From Nitriliruptoraceae bacterium (GTDB taxonomy: Bacteria; Actinomycetota; Nitriliruptoria; Nitriliruptorales; Nitriliruptoraceae): a stretch of DNA of 31,356 bases. The stretch is taken from assembly GCA_007125475.1 (NCBI GenBank), contig SLDB01000331.1:1-31356 (forward strand). The letters are read 5' to 3'. The notes below the pieces were generated by a model, which saw only the letters and a program-made list of their open reading frames with translations, ran no database searches and had not been told where the DNA came from. Positions 16,057 through 24,135 of this stretch are shown here, in pieces. A program made the position numbers and the translations under genes. Numbering within the stretch: the stretch's first letter is position 1; each line of letters starts with the position of its first letter.

Positions 16057-16094
16057 GGTGTGGTGCCGCCGGCGGCCGCCGGCGGGGTCACACC
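16057..16094 (-). terminator. Large GC hairpin at the end of ilvN
   Basis: A 20-bp fully palindromic block (16066-16085) is flanked by further complementary arms (GGTGTG at 16057-16062 and CACACC at 16089-16094). The outer arm overlaps the ilvN stop. It would form a very stable RNA hairpin just after ilvN and could end the ilvBN transcript before the aminotransferase gene. No T-run is present. Confidence 0.45.
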
Positions 16095-16630
16095 ACCCGG
16101 CGCATCCGGAACTTCGAGCCGTCGGTGATCGCGCGGGTCCCGCGGGAGAGCGCGATCGTCCCCGAACGCACCATCTCCCGGATCCCGTAGGGCTCGAGGA
16201 GGTCGAGGAGGGCTTCGAGCTTGCCGGGGTTCCCGGCGGCCTCGATCGTGATCGAGTCGTGGTCGACGTCGACGATCTTGGCCCGGAACACCTCGGCGAT
16301 CTCGATGATCTGTGACCGAGTCGACGCCGGCGCGGTGACCTTGACCAGCTGCATCTCGCGCTCGACGGCCTCGGACTCCTCGAGCTCGAGGATCTTCAGC
16401 ACGTGCACGAGCTTGTTGAGCTGCTTGATGATCTGCTCGAGCTGCACCGCCTCGGCCCCGACGACGATCGTCAACCGGGAGATCTTGAGGTCGTCGGTCG
16501 GCCCGACCGCCAACGAGTGGATGTTGTAGTTGCGGCGGGCGAACATCCCCGCGATGCGGGTCAGGACGCCGGGGCGGTTCTCGACGAGGACCGACAGGAT
16601 GTGACGATCGGACACGGCGGCTCCGTTCAT
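16088..16630 (-). CDS. ilvN: Acetolactate synthase small (regulatory) subunit
   Basis: IlvN binds valine through its ACT domain and activates and feedback-regulates the IlvB catalytic subunit. The 180-residue protein begins HILSVLVENRPGVLTRIAGMF..RNYNIHSLAVGPT, the ACT domain signature with the valine-binding region, followed by the usual C-terminal half (LVKV.AP...R.QI.EIAEVFRAKIVDV). The ATG overlaps the ilvB stop (ATGA at 16627-16630). A GTG five codons in (16615) has a GGAG ribosome site and gives the more usual N-terminus, so the true start may be there (175 residues). It ends within a strong hairpin. Confidence 0.95.
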   Translation of the reverse strand: MNGAAVSDRHILSVLVENRPGVLTRIAGMFARRNYNIHSLAVGPTDDLKISRLTIVVGAEAVQLEQIIKQLNKLVHVLKILELEESEAVEREMQLVKVTAPASTRSQIIEIAEVFRAKIVDVDHDSITIEAAGNPGKLEALLDLLEPYGIREMVRSGTIALSRGTRAITDGSKFRMRRVV

Positions 16631-18378
16631 GCCTGCTGGGCGGCGACGCGGGCGTGCCACTCGTCGGCGGTCTCGAGGATCTCGTCGTTGCTGGCGCCGG
16701 ACGGGATCATGGGGAACACCATCTCGTCGGGGTCGACCCGGAGCTCGACGAGGACCGGCTGGTCGGTGATCGCGTGCGCCTTCGTCAGCGTCGTGGCGAG
16801 GTCCTCGACCGCCTCGACGCGGAACCCGGGGATCCCGTAGGCGTCGGCGAGCTTCATCAGGTCGGGGAGGTCCTGGGGCAGGGCGACGTGGGAGAGACGG
16901 TCGTCGTAGAACAAGTGCTGCCACTGGCGGACCATGCCGAGGTAGCCGTTGTTGATCACGCAGAACGTCACGGGGATGTCGTGCTGCACCGCGGTCGCCA
17001 GCTCCTGGAACGTCATCTGGAAGCACCCGTCGCCGTCGATCGCGACGACCGGGGTGTCACGGCCGACACCGGCCTTCGCCCCGATCGCGGCGGGGACGGC
17101 GAACCCCATCGTCCCCAACCCTCCGGAGTTGATCCACTGCCGGGCCCGGGTGTAGGGGATGAGCTGAGCCGCCCACATCTGGTGCTGGCCGACGCCGGCC
17201 ACGTACACCGCGTCGTCGCCCCATTCCTGGTAGATCCCGGTGATCGCGGTCTGGGGCTTGAGGACGCCGGTCTCGGGCTGGTCGACACGCAGCGGGTGGT
17301 CGCGCTTGAGCTCGGCGATCCGACGACGCCAGTCGGCGGTGTCCGGGGTGAGGGCGGCGAGGGTTCCCTTGGCGTCCTTGTCGTCGAGGACCTTGAGGAT
17401 CTGGCCGAGGACGACCTTGACGTCCCCGACGATCGGGACGTCCACCGCCCGGTTCTTCCCGATCTCGGCCGGGTCGACGTCGACGTGCACGACGCGGGCG
17501 TGCGGGGCGAAGTCGTCGAGCTTGCCGGTGACGCGGTCGTCGAAGCGCGCACCGAGGGTGATGAGCAGGTCCGACTCCTGGAACGCCTTCACGGCGGCGT
17601 AGTGGCCGTGCATGCCGGGCATCCCGACGGCGAGCTCGTGTGTCTCGGGGAACACCCCACGGGCCATCAGCGTGGTGACCACCGGGAGTTGCAGCCGCTC
17701 GGCGAACGCCCGCAGCTCGTCCCCGGCACCGGCGCGGGCCAGCCCACCCCCGGCGTAGATCACGGGGCGCTCGGCGGCGGCGACGAGGTCGATGGCCTCC
17801 CGGATCATCTTGCCGTGCCCCCGCACGGTGGGGCGGTACCCGGGGAGGTCGACGTCGTCGTTCCAGGCCCACTCCATGGTGTCGTTCAACACGTCCTTGG
17901 GGATGTCGACGAGGACCGGGCCGGGGCGACCGGAACGGGCGACGTGGAACGCCTCCTTGATCGCCTCCGGGACCCGTTCGGCCGAGTACACCAGCTCGTT
18001 GTGCTTGGTGATCGGCATCGTGATCCCGGTGACGTCGGCCTCCTGGAAGGCGTCGGACCCGATCGCGGTGGTCGCGACCTGACCGGTGATCGCCAGCACC
18101 GGCACCGAGTCCATCAGCGCGTCAGCCAGGCCGGTCACCAGGTTCGTCGCGGCCGGCCCGGAGGTCACGATGCACACCCCGACACGCCCGGTGGCCTGTG
18201 CGTACCCCTCGGCCATGTGGACCGCGCCCTGTTCGTGGCGCACCAGGACGTGCTCGAACCCGGCCTCGATCATCGGGTCGTAGGCGGGGAGGATCGCGCC
18301 GCCCGGATACCCGAAGACGGTGTCGACCCCGAGCGCCTCGAGGCTCTTCATGACGGCTTGTGCACCGGTGATCCGCAT
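16627..18378 (-). CDS. ilvB: Acetolactate synthase large (catalytic) subunit
   Basis: IlvB uses thiamine diphosphate to join two pyruvates (or pyruvate and 2-oxobutyrate), the first common step of valine, leucine and isoleucine synthesis. The 583-residue protein has FGYPGGAILP, the catalytic glutamate E49 in RHEQGAVHMAEGYA, the FAD-linked middle domain, and the thiamine diphosphate motif GDGCFQMTFQEL to INNGYLGMV. The ATG start, reading MRITGAQAVMK, has GGGAGAG upstream; an in-frame extension to 18492 runs through the attenuator hairpins and is rejected. The 5' region encodes a leader peptide and two hairpins, so transcription is probably attenuated by branched-chain aminoacyl-tRNA supply. 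Confidence 0.96.
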   Translation of the reverse strand: MRITGAQAVMKSLEALGVDTVFGYPGGAILPAYDPMIEAGFEHVLVRHEQGAVHMAEGYAQATGRVGVCIVTSGPAATNLVTGLADALMDSVPVLAITGQVATTAIGSDAFQEADVTGITMPITKHNELVYSAERVPEAIKEAFHVARSGRPGPVLVDIPKDVLNDTMEWAWNDDVDLPGYRPTVRGHGKMIREAIDLVAAAERPVIYAGGGLARAGAGDELRAFAERLQLPVVTTLMARGVFPETHELAVGMPGMHGHYAAVKAFQESDLLITLGARFDDRVTGKLDDFAPHARVVHVDVDPAEIGKNRAVDVPIVGDVKVVLGQILKVLDDKDAKGTLAALTPDTADWRRRIAELKRDHPLRVDQPETGVLKPQTAITGIYQEWGDDAVYVAGVGQHQMWAAQLIPYTRARQWINSGGLGTMGFAVPAAIGAKAGVGRDTPVVAIDGDGCFQMTFQELATAVQHDIPVTFCVINNGYLGMVRQWQHLFYDDRLSHVALPQDLPDLMKLADAYGIPGFRVEAVEDLATTLTKAHAITDQPVLVELRVDPDEMVFPMIPSGASNDEILETADEWHARVAAQQA

Positions 18379-18445
18379 CGTGTCTCTCTCCCGATCGTGC
18401 CCGTCCGCGGGATCCTCCGCGTGACGCCCGACCCCGGTGACGAGA

Positions 18446-18496
18446 GAACCTCCCGGGATCCGGGAGGTTCGCGCGTGCTCGGAGTCGAGCACGCGC
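18446..18496 (-). terminator. ilvB attenuator: two adjacent perfect hairpins
   Basis: Reading leftwards, hairpin 1 (18496-18471) has a perfect 10-bp stem (GCGCGTGCTC / GAGCACGCGC) and a 6-base loop and begins on the last base of the leader peptide stop codon. Hairpin 2 (18470-18446) follows directly with a perfect 11-bp stem (GAACCTCCCGG / CCGGGAGGTTC) and a 3-base loop, then TCTCTCG. Hairpin 2 would be the terminator, about 67 bases before the ilvB ATG. A leader segment GGGAACC (18539-18533) could pair with GGTTCTC (18450-18444) and oppose hairpin 2. That alternative pairing is inferred and needs folding. Confidence 0.7.
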
Positions 18497-18567
18497 TACG
18501 GAACGACGACGACCGGACGCACGGGGACGGCTCGGTTCCCCGGGGTCGCGATCAGGCTCCGCAGCAC
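18496..18567 (-). CDS. ilvB leader peptide (23 residues, ends in four valines)
   Basis: A 23-codon frame starts with GTG at 18567, preceded by AGGAG five bases upstream, and stops with TAG at 18498-18496. The peptide starts MLRSLIA and ends RPVVVVP. It contains six valines after the start residue (four consecutive: GTC GTC GTC GTT), two leucines and one isoleucine, so nine of 22 codons after the start are for branched-chain amino acids. The stop codon abuts hairpin 1 of the attenuator. The layout is that of known ilvB leader peptides in actinobacteria, where ribosome stalling on valine, leucine or isoleucine codons sets readthrough. It is too short for most automatic gene finders. Confidence 0.8.
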   Translation of the reverse strand: MLRSLIATPGNRAVPVRPVVVVP

Positions 18568-18614
18568 GTGCGCTCCTGTGGTCTGCAACGGCCGGCATCA
18601 CCGACCGTCGCGCG

Positions 18615-18620
18615 ATCATA
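18615..18620 (-). promoter_or_regulatory. Candidate -10 box of the ilvB leader transcript
   Basis: TATGAT on the minus strand, five of six matching the sigma-70 consensus, lies 47 bases before the leader peptide GTG, giving a short untranslated leader. No matching -35 is seen at 17-18 bases. A TTGACC further upstream (in the region 18671-18676) is too far for this box. The dxs stop is at 18700, so the promoter is in the gap behind it. Confidence 0.55.
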
Positions 18621-18699
18621 CCGCGCCCGGCCGTGACCGGCTGCTGCCATCGTTGCCCGTCTCGCCGTCACGGTCAAGTCCGCCTCGGCGGCGACCACC

Positions 18700-20631
18700 T
18701 CACGCCTCGTCGCCCAGGGCCTTCCGTGTCGCGGCGGCGATCCCGGCGGCGTCGAGGCCGAGCTCGGCGAGGATCCGGTCGTGCTTGCCGTGGGGCAGGA
18801 ACGTCGCCGGGACCCCCAGACGCAGCACCGGGGGGGCGTCCCGGACCCCGGCGAGCTCCTGGATGCGGTCGGCGAGCTCCGCACCGGCCCCGCCGCCGAC
18901 CACCCCGTTCTCCACGGTGACGACCAGCGGCGCCTCGGCGGCGGCCGCGAGCATCCGCCGATCGGCGGGCCGCACGCTGCGGACGTCCCACACGGCCGCG
19001 TCCACGCCGGCGTCGGTGAGCTCCGCGGCCGCGCCGAGGGCGGGCAGGACACGGTCGCCGACGGCGAGGATGGTGACGTCGCCGCCCTGCCGCAGTGGTC
19101 GGGCGGCCAGCCCGGGCACCAGGCCGGTGACACCGAGGTCGCCGGCGGCCGGCGGGGTCCCCTTCGGGAACCGCAGCAGCACCGGACCGTCCAGGTCGAC
19201 GGCGGTGCGGAGCAACGCGTCGAGGTCCTCGGCGTGCGACGGGGTGAGCACGGTCATCCCCGCGATCCGCAAGCCGAGGGCCAGGTCGAGGACGCCGTGG
19301 TGACTGGGACCGTCGTCGCCGGTGATCCCCGCCCGGTCGAGGACGAACACCACGTGCTCGCCGTGGAGGCCGACGTCGAGGTTCGCCTGGTCGAACGCCC
19401 GGGAGAAGAACGTCGAGTACACGGCCACGACCGGGATCCTTCCGGCGTGGGCGAGCCCGGCGGCGCTGGTGGTGGCGTGCTGCTCGGCGATCCCGACGTC
19501 GAGGACCTGCCGGGGGCTGCGGCGCATCAACGGCAGCAGGCCGGTCGAGCCGGGCATCGCGGCGGTGACGGCGACGACCTCCGGTCGCTCGTCGGCGAGC
19601 TCACCGAGCGTCGCCGCGAACACCGCGGTCCACCGCCGACTGGCCCCCCCGTTGGTGCGTCCGGTGGCGATGTCGAACGCGGAGGTGTCGTGCAGCTTCT
19701 TCTCCGGGTCGGTCTCCGCCGGTTCGTAGCCCTTGCCCTTCTGGGTGAGCACGTGCACGAGCACCGGTGTGCGCAGCCGCGCCGCGTGGGAGAGGGCGTG
19801 CTCGAGCTTGGTGACGTCGTGGCCGTCGTAGGGGCCGAGGTAGCGCACCCCGAGCGCTTCGACGAACGACTGCAGCGCCGGGGCCTCGGAGATCACCGCC
19901 TTCAGGGCCTCGCGACCGGCGTCGGTGAAGCGCTCGACGAGCGGGAGGCGGGCCAGCGCCTGATCGACGCGGTCACGCATCAGCCGGTACCGGGGGTCGG
20001 TACGGACGTCGGCGGCGATCTCCGACAGGCGGCTCACCGTCTCCGCGTAGGACCGCCCGTTGTCGTTGAGCACGATCACGGCCGGGAGCTGGTGGTGGCC
20101 GATGTTGTTCAGCGCCTCGTAGGCCATCCCACCGGTGAGCGCGCCGTCACCGACGACGGCGACGACGCGACGCGTCGCGGACGGCGTACCCGTCGGACCG
20201 TCGGCGTCGTCGGTCACGCCCCGTTCGTCCAGCCCCTGGTCGGTCAGGCCCTGGGTGAGCCCGGCCACCCAGGACAGCGCCGTCGAGGCGTGGCTGTTCT
20301 CGACGACGTCGTGGGGCGACTCCTCACGGGAGGGGTAGCCCGACAACCCCCCTGCCTGACGGAGCGTGCCGAACGCCGCCCGCCGCCCGGTGAGCATCTT
20401 GTGGACGTACGCCTGGTGCCCGGTGTCCCAGACCAACAGGTCCCGCGGGGAGTCGAACACCCGGTGCAGGGCGAGGGTGAGCTCGACGACCCCCAGGTTC
20501 GATCCGAGGTGCCCGCCGACCTTCGCCACCGCACCGACGATCGCGTCGCGGAGCTCGGCCGCGAGGGTGCCGAGCTCGTCCTCGTCGAGCGCACGCAGAT
20601 CGCTCGGCGAATCGATCCGTTCGAGCACCAC
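18700..20631 (-). CDS. dxs: 1-deoxy-D-xylulose-5-phosphate synthase
   Basis: Dxs joins pyruvate and glyceraldehyde 3-phosphate, the first step of the MEP isoprenoid pathway, using thiamine diphosphate. The 643-residue protein has DTGHQAYVHKMLTGR near the N-terminus, the thiamine motif GDGALTGGMAYEALNNIG to LNDN, the catalytic glutamate in VGIAEQHATT, YSTFFSRAFDQ, and a transketolase C-terminal domain. A stretch rich in Asp, Gly, Thr and Pro just before GDGAL looks like a lineage-specific insert. The start is the first of two adjacent GTG codons (20631 or 20628), with AGGAG five or eight bases upstream. A TATCCT box 35 bases upstream may be its own promoter; it follows gatB by 75 bases. Confidence 0.95.
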   Translation of the reverse strand: MVLERIDSPSDLRALDEDELGTLAAELRDAIVGAVAKVGGHLGSNLGVVELTLALHRVFDSPRDLLVWDTGHQAYVHKMLTGRRAAFGTLRQAGGLSGYPSREESPHDVVENSHASTALSWVAGLTQGLTDQGLDERGVTDDADGPTGTPSATRRVVAVVGDGALTGGMAYEALNNIGHHQLPAVIVLNDNGRSYAETVSRLSEIAADVRTDPRYRLMRDRVDQALARLPLVERFTDAGREALKAVISEAPALQSFVEALGVRYLGPYDGHDVTKLEHALSHAARLRTPVLVHVLTQKGKGYEPAETDPEKKLHDTSAFDIATGRTNGGASRRWTAVFAATLGELADERPEVVAVTAAMPGSTGLLPLMRRSPRQVLDVGIAEQHATTSAAGLAHAGRIPVVAVYSTFFSRAFDQANLDVGLHGEHVVFVLDRAGITGDDGPSHHGVLDLALGLRIAGMTVLTPSHAEDLDALLRTAVDLDGPVLLRFPKGTPPAAGDLGVTGLVPGLAARPLRQGGDVTILAVGDRVLPALGAAAELTDAGVDAAVWDVRSVRPADRRMLAAAAEAPLVVTVENGVVGGGAGAELADRIQELAGVRDAPPVLRLGVPATFLPHGKHDRILAELGLDAAGIAAATRKALGDEA

Positions 20632-20665
20632 GTGCGCTCCTGGGGTCCTCCGGTGGCAATCGGAC

Positions 20666-20671
20666 AGGATA
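20666..20671 (-). promoter_or_regulatory. Candidate -10 box for dxs
   Basis: TATCCT on the minus strand, in the 75-base gap between gatB and dxs, lies about 35 bases before the dxs GTG. The -35 is poor. The same hexamer lies upstream of gatC (24124-24119). Cotranscription with gatB is the alternative. Confidence 0.3.
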
Positions 20672-20706
20672 CGGGACCACGAACGGTGATCGCACCCACC
20701 GCGTCG

Positions 20707-22191
20707 TCAGCCGTGGATCGCGGTACGAAGCAGCTCGTTGGTCTTGCGGGGATCGGCCTGACCCTTCGTCGCCTTCATCACCTGCCCGACCAGCGCCCCG
20801 ATCGCCTTGTCGTTCCCGGACCGGATCGCCGCGACGGTGTCCGGGTTCGCCGCGACGACGTCGTCGACGATGCGTTGCAGCTCGCCGACGTCGGAGACCT
20901 GCTCCAGGCCGCGTTCGGCGGCCACCGCCGCGGGCGAGCTCGCCCCGCGCGAGGCGATCACCCCGGCCAGCGCCTCCTTGGCCAGGGTATTCGACAACGT
21001 CCCGTCGTCGATGAGGCGGGTGAGCTCGGCGAGGTGGGCCCCGGTGAGCCCCGACGCCGCGAGGCTGAGGTCCTCGGCGGCGAGCTGACCGACGACGTCA
21101 CCGGCGAGCCAGTTCGCCGCGGCGGTCGCCTCGGCACCGGCGGCCACCGCCTCGTCGAACACCGGCACCGCCGCGTTCGCGACCAGCACCGCCGCCTGCT
21201 CACGGGGAACCCCGAGGCCGGTGAGACGCGCACGCGTCGCCGCCGGCAGCTCCGGGAGCCGTCGGGCGATCTCCTCGACCCGCTGAGGCGGCGAGAGCAC
21301 CTCGACGAGGTCCGGGTCGGGGAAGTAGCGGTAGTCGGTGACCGACTCCTTGACCCGCAGCACCTCGGTCACCCCCCGGGACTCGTCCCAGTGGCGGGTC
21401 TCCATCCGGATCACCCCGCCGTCCTGGATCACGGCGAGCTGGCGTTGGGCCTCGTAGCGCACCGCCCGCCCCAGGGAGCGCACCGAGTTGAGGTTCTTGA
21501 TCTCGGTCCGGGTACCGAGCTCCTCGCCGACGCGCCGCACCGAGACGTTCGCGTCGCACCGGATCGACCCCTCCTCCATCCGGGCGTCGCTCACCCCGGT
21601 GGCGACGACCACGGCCTGCAGCTCACGCAGGTAGGCCTGCGCCGTCTCGGGGTCGCGGATGTCGGGGTGGCTGACGACCTCCAGCAGCGGGATGCCACAG
21701 CGGTTGTAGTCGATCAGGGAACGGTCGGCGCCGTGCAGTCGGCCGGTGTCACCGACGTGCAGGGACTTGCCGGTGTCCTCCTCCATGTGGAGGCGTTCGA
21801 TCCCGACCCGCCGCCGTTCGACGCCACCGTCGTCACCGGTCACCTCGACGACGAGCTCGCCGTCAGTGACCAGGGGGGTGTCGTACTGCGAGATCTGGTA
21901 GTTCTTCGCCAGATCCGGGTAGAAGTAGTTCTTGCGGTGGAAGCGGCACCGTTCCGCGATCCGGCCCTGCAGCGCGAGCCCCAGCAGGATGGCGTCACGG
22001 ACCGCCTGCTCGTTCGCCACCGGGAGCGCCCCCGGCTGCCCGGTGCAGACCTCGCACACGTTGGTGTTCGGCTCGTCGCCGAACACCGTCGAGCAGCCAC
22101 ACCACATCTTGGTGTTGGTCTGCAGCTCGACGTGGACCTCCAGGCCCACCACGAGCTCCCAGCCGTCGTCCAGCAGCGCCTGTGACGTCAT
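20707..22191 (-). CDS. gatB: Asp/Glu-tRNA(Asn/Gln) amidotransferase subunit B
   Basis: GatB is the tRNA-binding and kinase-like subunit of GatCAB, which phosphorylates and amidates Glu-tRNA(Gln) or Asp-tRNA(Asn). The 494-residue protein has GLEVHVELQT at the start, the metal-binding cysteines (WCGCS and VCEVCTGQPG), the central RMEEGSIRCDANVSVR, the YRYFPDPDL motif and a C-terminal YqeY-like tail domain (GNDKAIGALVGQVMKATKGQADP). The ATG overlaps the gatA stop (ATGA at 22188-22191). The expected tRNA discrimination cannot be read from this. Its presence implies the cell lacks a direct GlnRS and/or AsnRS. Confidence 0.96.
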   Translation of the reverse strand: MTSQALLDDGWELVVGLEVHVELQTNTKMWCGCSTVFGDEPNTNVCEVCTGQPGALPVANEQAVRDAILLGLALQGRIAERCRFHRKNYFYPDLAKNYQISQYDTPLVTDGELVVEVTGDDGGVERRRVGIERLHMEEDTGKSLHVGDTGRLHGADRSLIDYNRCGIPLLEVVSHPDIRDPETAQAYLRELQAVVVATGVSDARMEEGSIRCDANVSVRRVGEELGTRTEIKNLNSVRSLGRAVRYEAQRQLAVIQDGGVIRMETRHWDESRGVTEVLRVKESVTDYRYFPDPDLVEVLSPPQRVEEIARRLPELPAATRARLTGLGVPREQAAVLVANAAVPVFDEAVAAGAEATAAANWLAGDVVGQLAAEDLSLAASGLTGAHLAELTRLIDDGTLSNTLAKEALAGVIASRGASSPAAVAAERGLEQVSDVGELQRIVDDVVAANPDTVAAIRSGNDKAIGALVGQVMKATKGQADPRKTNELLRTAIHG

Positions 22192-23747
22192 CGGGTCACC
22201 TCCCCCACCGCCACGGCACGGGCTCCGCGTGGCGTCGGATCGAACGCCGTCGCCGCCTCGAGGGCACGGGCGACGCGGTACATCACGTCGTCACCCAACA
22301 GCGGCGCCATCACCTGCACCCCCACCGGCAGCCGGCCACCCGCACCGTCGTCGGCGACGCCGGCCGGGACCGAGATCGCCGGGATGCCGGCCAACGACGC
22401 CGGGACCGTCGCGACGTCGTTGAGGTACATGGCCAGCGGATCGTCGACGTTCTCCCCGAGCCGGAACGCCACCGACGGCGCGGTCGGGCTGATCAGCGCG
22501 TCGACGTCGTCGAACGCGGTGCGGAAATCGGCGGCGATGAGGGTGCGCACCTTGCTCGCCTGCAGGTAGTAGGCGTCGTAGTACCCACTGGAGAGTGCGT
22601 GGGTCCCGATCATGATGCGGCGCTTGACCTCGGCGCCGAACCCGGCCTCCCGGGTCGCGGCGTTCATCTCCTCGGCGCTGGCGGCGTCGACGCGGTTGCC
22701 GTACCGCACCCCGTCGAACCGGGCGAGGTTCGACGACGCCTCCGACGGCGCGATGAGGTAGTAGGCGGGGAGCGCGTACCCGGCGTGCGGCAGTGAGACG
22801 TCGACGATCTCGGCACCGAGGCCGGCGAGCCGTTCGAGCGCCTCACGCAGCACCGCGCCGACACCCGCATCGACCCCGTCACCGGCGAGCTCGCGGATCA
22901 CCCCCAGCCGCATCCCGTCGACGCCGTCCTCGAGGCGGGCGGTGAGGTCCGGCAGGGGGGCGTCGACCGAGGTCGAGTCCCGGGGGTCGTGGCCGGCGAT
23001 CACGGTGTGCAGGCGGGCGGCGTCCTCCACGGTCCGGGCGAACGGGCCGGCCTGGTCCAGCGAGGAGGCGAACGCGACCAGGCCGTACCTCGAGACGGTG
23101 CCGTACGTGGGCTTCGCCCCGACGAGTCCGGTGAAGGCGGCCGGTTGGCGGATCGAGCCGCCGGTGTCGGTGCCGATCGCCAGCGGCGCCAGGCGGGCGG
23201 CGACGGCCGCCGCCGAGCCCCCCGACGAGCCGCCGGGGACCCGGTCGAGATCCCAGGGGTTGCGCGTGGGACCGAACGCGGAGCTCTCCGTGGAGGACCC
23301 CATCGCGAACTCGTCCATGTTGGTCTTACCGAGCACCACCAGGTCGGCGGCGGCCAGCTGGCGGGTCACGGTCGCGTCGTAGGGCGGGAGCCAGCCCTCG
23401 AGCATCCGGGAACCGCACGTCGTCGCGACCCCACGCGTGGTGAGGATGTCCTTGACGGCCACCGGCACCCCGGCGAGTGGACCGAGCGGTGCCCCGGCGG
23501 CACGCCGGGCGTCGACGTCGTCGGCGTGCGCCCGGGCCGCGGCGGCGGTGACGGCGAGGTAGGCGTGGGGCTCGTCGGAGCGAAGCGCGGCGGCGGGCTT
23601 CGCCGGCCACACGTCCCCGTCGGCGTCGACGCCGTCGACCGCGGCGATCCGCGCCAGGTAGGCGTCCACCACCTCGCGGCTGGTCACCTCGCCGGAGGCG
23701 AGGTCGTCGGCGAGCTCGGCCGCCGTGCGGTTCGTCAGGTCGGACAC
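22188..23747 (-). CDS. gatA: Asp/Glu-tRNA amidotransferase subunit A
   Basis: GatA releases ammonia from glutamine for the amidation. The 519-residue protein is an amidase-signature enzyme with the catalytic lysine K99 (VAVKDILTTRG), the serine-rich signature GGSSGGS (172-178) and S198 in GTDTGGS. Residues 38-60 (Asp/Val/Pro-rich) look like an insert beyond the usual 485-500 residues. The start is the GTG at 23747 that begins MSDLTNRT; a GTG two codons earlier (23753) has its ribosome site (GGA) too close, while the chosen one is six bases away. It lies 43 bases downstream of gatC and is coupled to gatB. Confidence 0.96.
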   Translation of the reverse strand: MSDLTNRTAAELADDLASGEVTSREVVDAYLARIAAVDGVDADGDVWPAKPAAALRSDEPHAYLAVTAAAARAHADDVDARRAAGAPLGPLAGVPVAVKDILTTRGVATTCGSRMLEGWLPPYDATVTRQLAAADLVVLGKTNMDEFAMGSSTESSAFGPTRNPWDLDRVPGGSSGGSAAAVAARLAPLAIGTDTGGSIRQPAAFTGLVGAKPTYGTVSRYGLVAFASSLDQAGPFARTVEDAARLHTVIAGHDPRDSTSVDAPLPDLTARLEDGVDGMRLGVIRELAGDGVDAGVGAVLREALERLAGLGAEIVDVSLPHAGYALPAYYLIAPSEASSNLARFDGVRYGNRVDAASAEEMNAATREAGFGAEVKRRIMIGTHALSSGYYDAYYLQASKVRTLIAADFRTAFDDVDALISPTAPSVAFRLGENVDDPLAMYLNDVATVPASLAGIPAISVPAGVADDGAGGRLPVGVQVMAPLLGDDVMYRVARALEAATAFDPTPRGARAVAVGEVTR

Positions 23748-23790
23748 GTGCACTCCGTTCGACGTCGACGCCAGCGTGGTCGCGGCGTCC

Positions 23791-24087
23791 TCAACCCTCC
23801 TGCGAGACGATCCGCGGCACCGCGAAGCGGTGGTCCTCCACCTGTGGTGCGGCGGCCAGGACATCGTCGCGCGACAGCGACGGCCGCCGCTCGTCCGGGC
23901 GCGTGACGTCGGCGGGGGCGAAGGGGTGGGTGGTCGGCTCGACGTCGTCGGCGGCGACCTCGCCGACGTGCTCGGCGTACGCCAGGATCCTCGACAGCTG
24001 CGGGGCGAGCTCGGCCACCTCGTCGTCGGTGAGCGCGAGCCGGGCGAGCCGGGCGACGTGTCGGACCTCGTCGGGTGGGAGGGCCAC
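23791..24087 (-). CDS. gatC: Asp/Glu-tRNA amidotransferase subunit C
   Basis: GatC is the small subunit that braces the GatA-GatB interface. The 98-residue protein starts MALPPDEVRHVARLARLAL, the family signature, and contains VEPTTHPFAPADVTRPD and the C-terminal FAVPRIVSQEG. The GTG start has AAGGAG seven bases upstream; longer in-frame extensions run into the divergent promoter region and are rejected. A TATCCT box (24124-24119) about 31 bases upstream may be its -10. It is the first gene of gatC-gatA-gatB. Confidence 0.93.
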   Translation of the reverse strand: MALPPDEVRHVARLARLALTDDEVAELAPQLSRILAYAEHVGEVAADDVEPTTHPFAPADVTRPDERRPSLSRDDVLAAAPQVEDHRFAVPRIVSQEG

Positions 24088-24135
24088 GGGGTGCTCCTTG
24101 TCGGCGGCCGTGCACGTGAGGATAGGCACCGAGGC

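Noticed and set aside
18379..18699. T-box or riboswitch upstream of ilvB
   Set aside because: No T-box sequence or known riboswitch core is seen. The leader peptide with valine codons and simple hairpins explains the region better.
18564..20641. Shared sequence CAGGAGCGCACGTG at the ilvB leader and dxs start
   Set aside because: It is 14 bases of ribosome site plus start codon with a short spacer. Similarity in GC-rich translation starts can arise by chance; no symmetry or further homology supports a common control element.
18781..22185. A 1134-codon open frame on the plus strand
   Set aside because: It lies antisense to dxs and gatB and runs across the gap between them. The translation is Arg/Gly/Asp/Val-rich with no domain, as expected from a GC-rich opposite frame. 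Both minus-strand genes have clear motifs.
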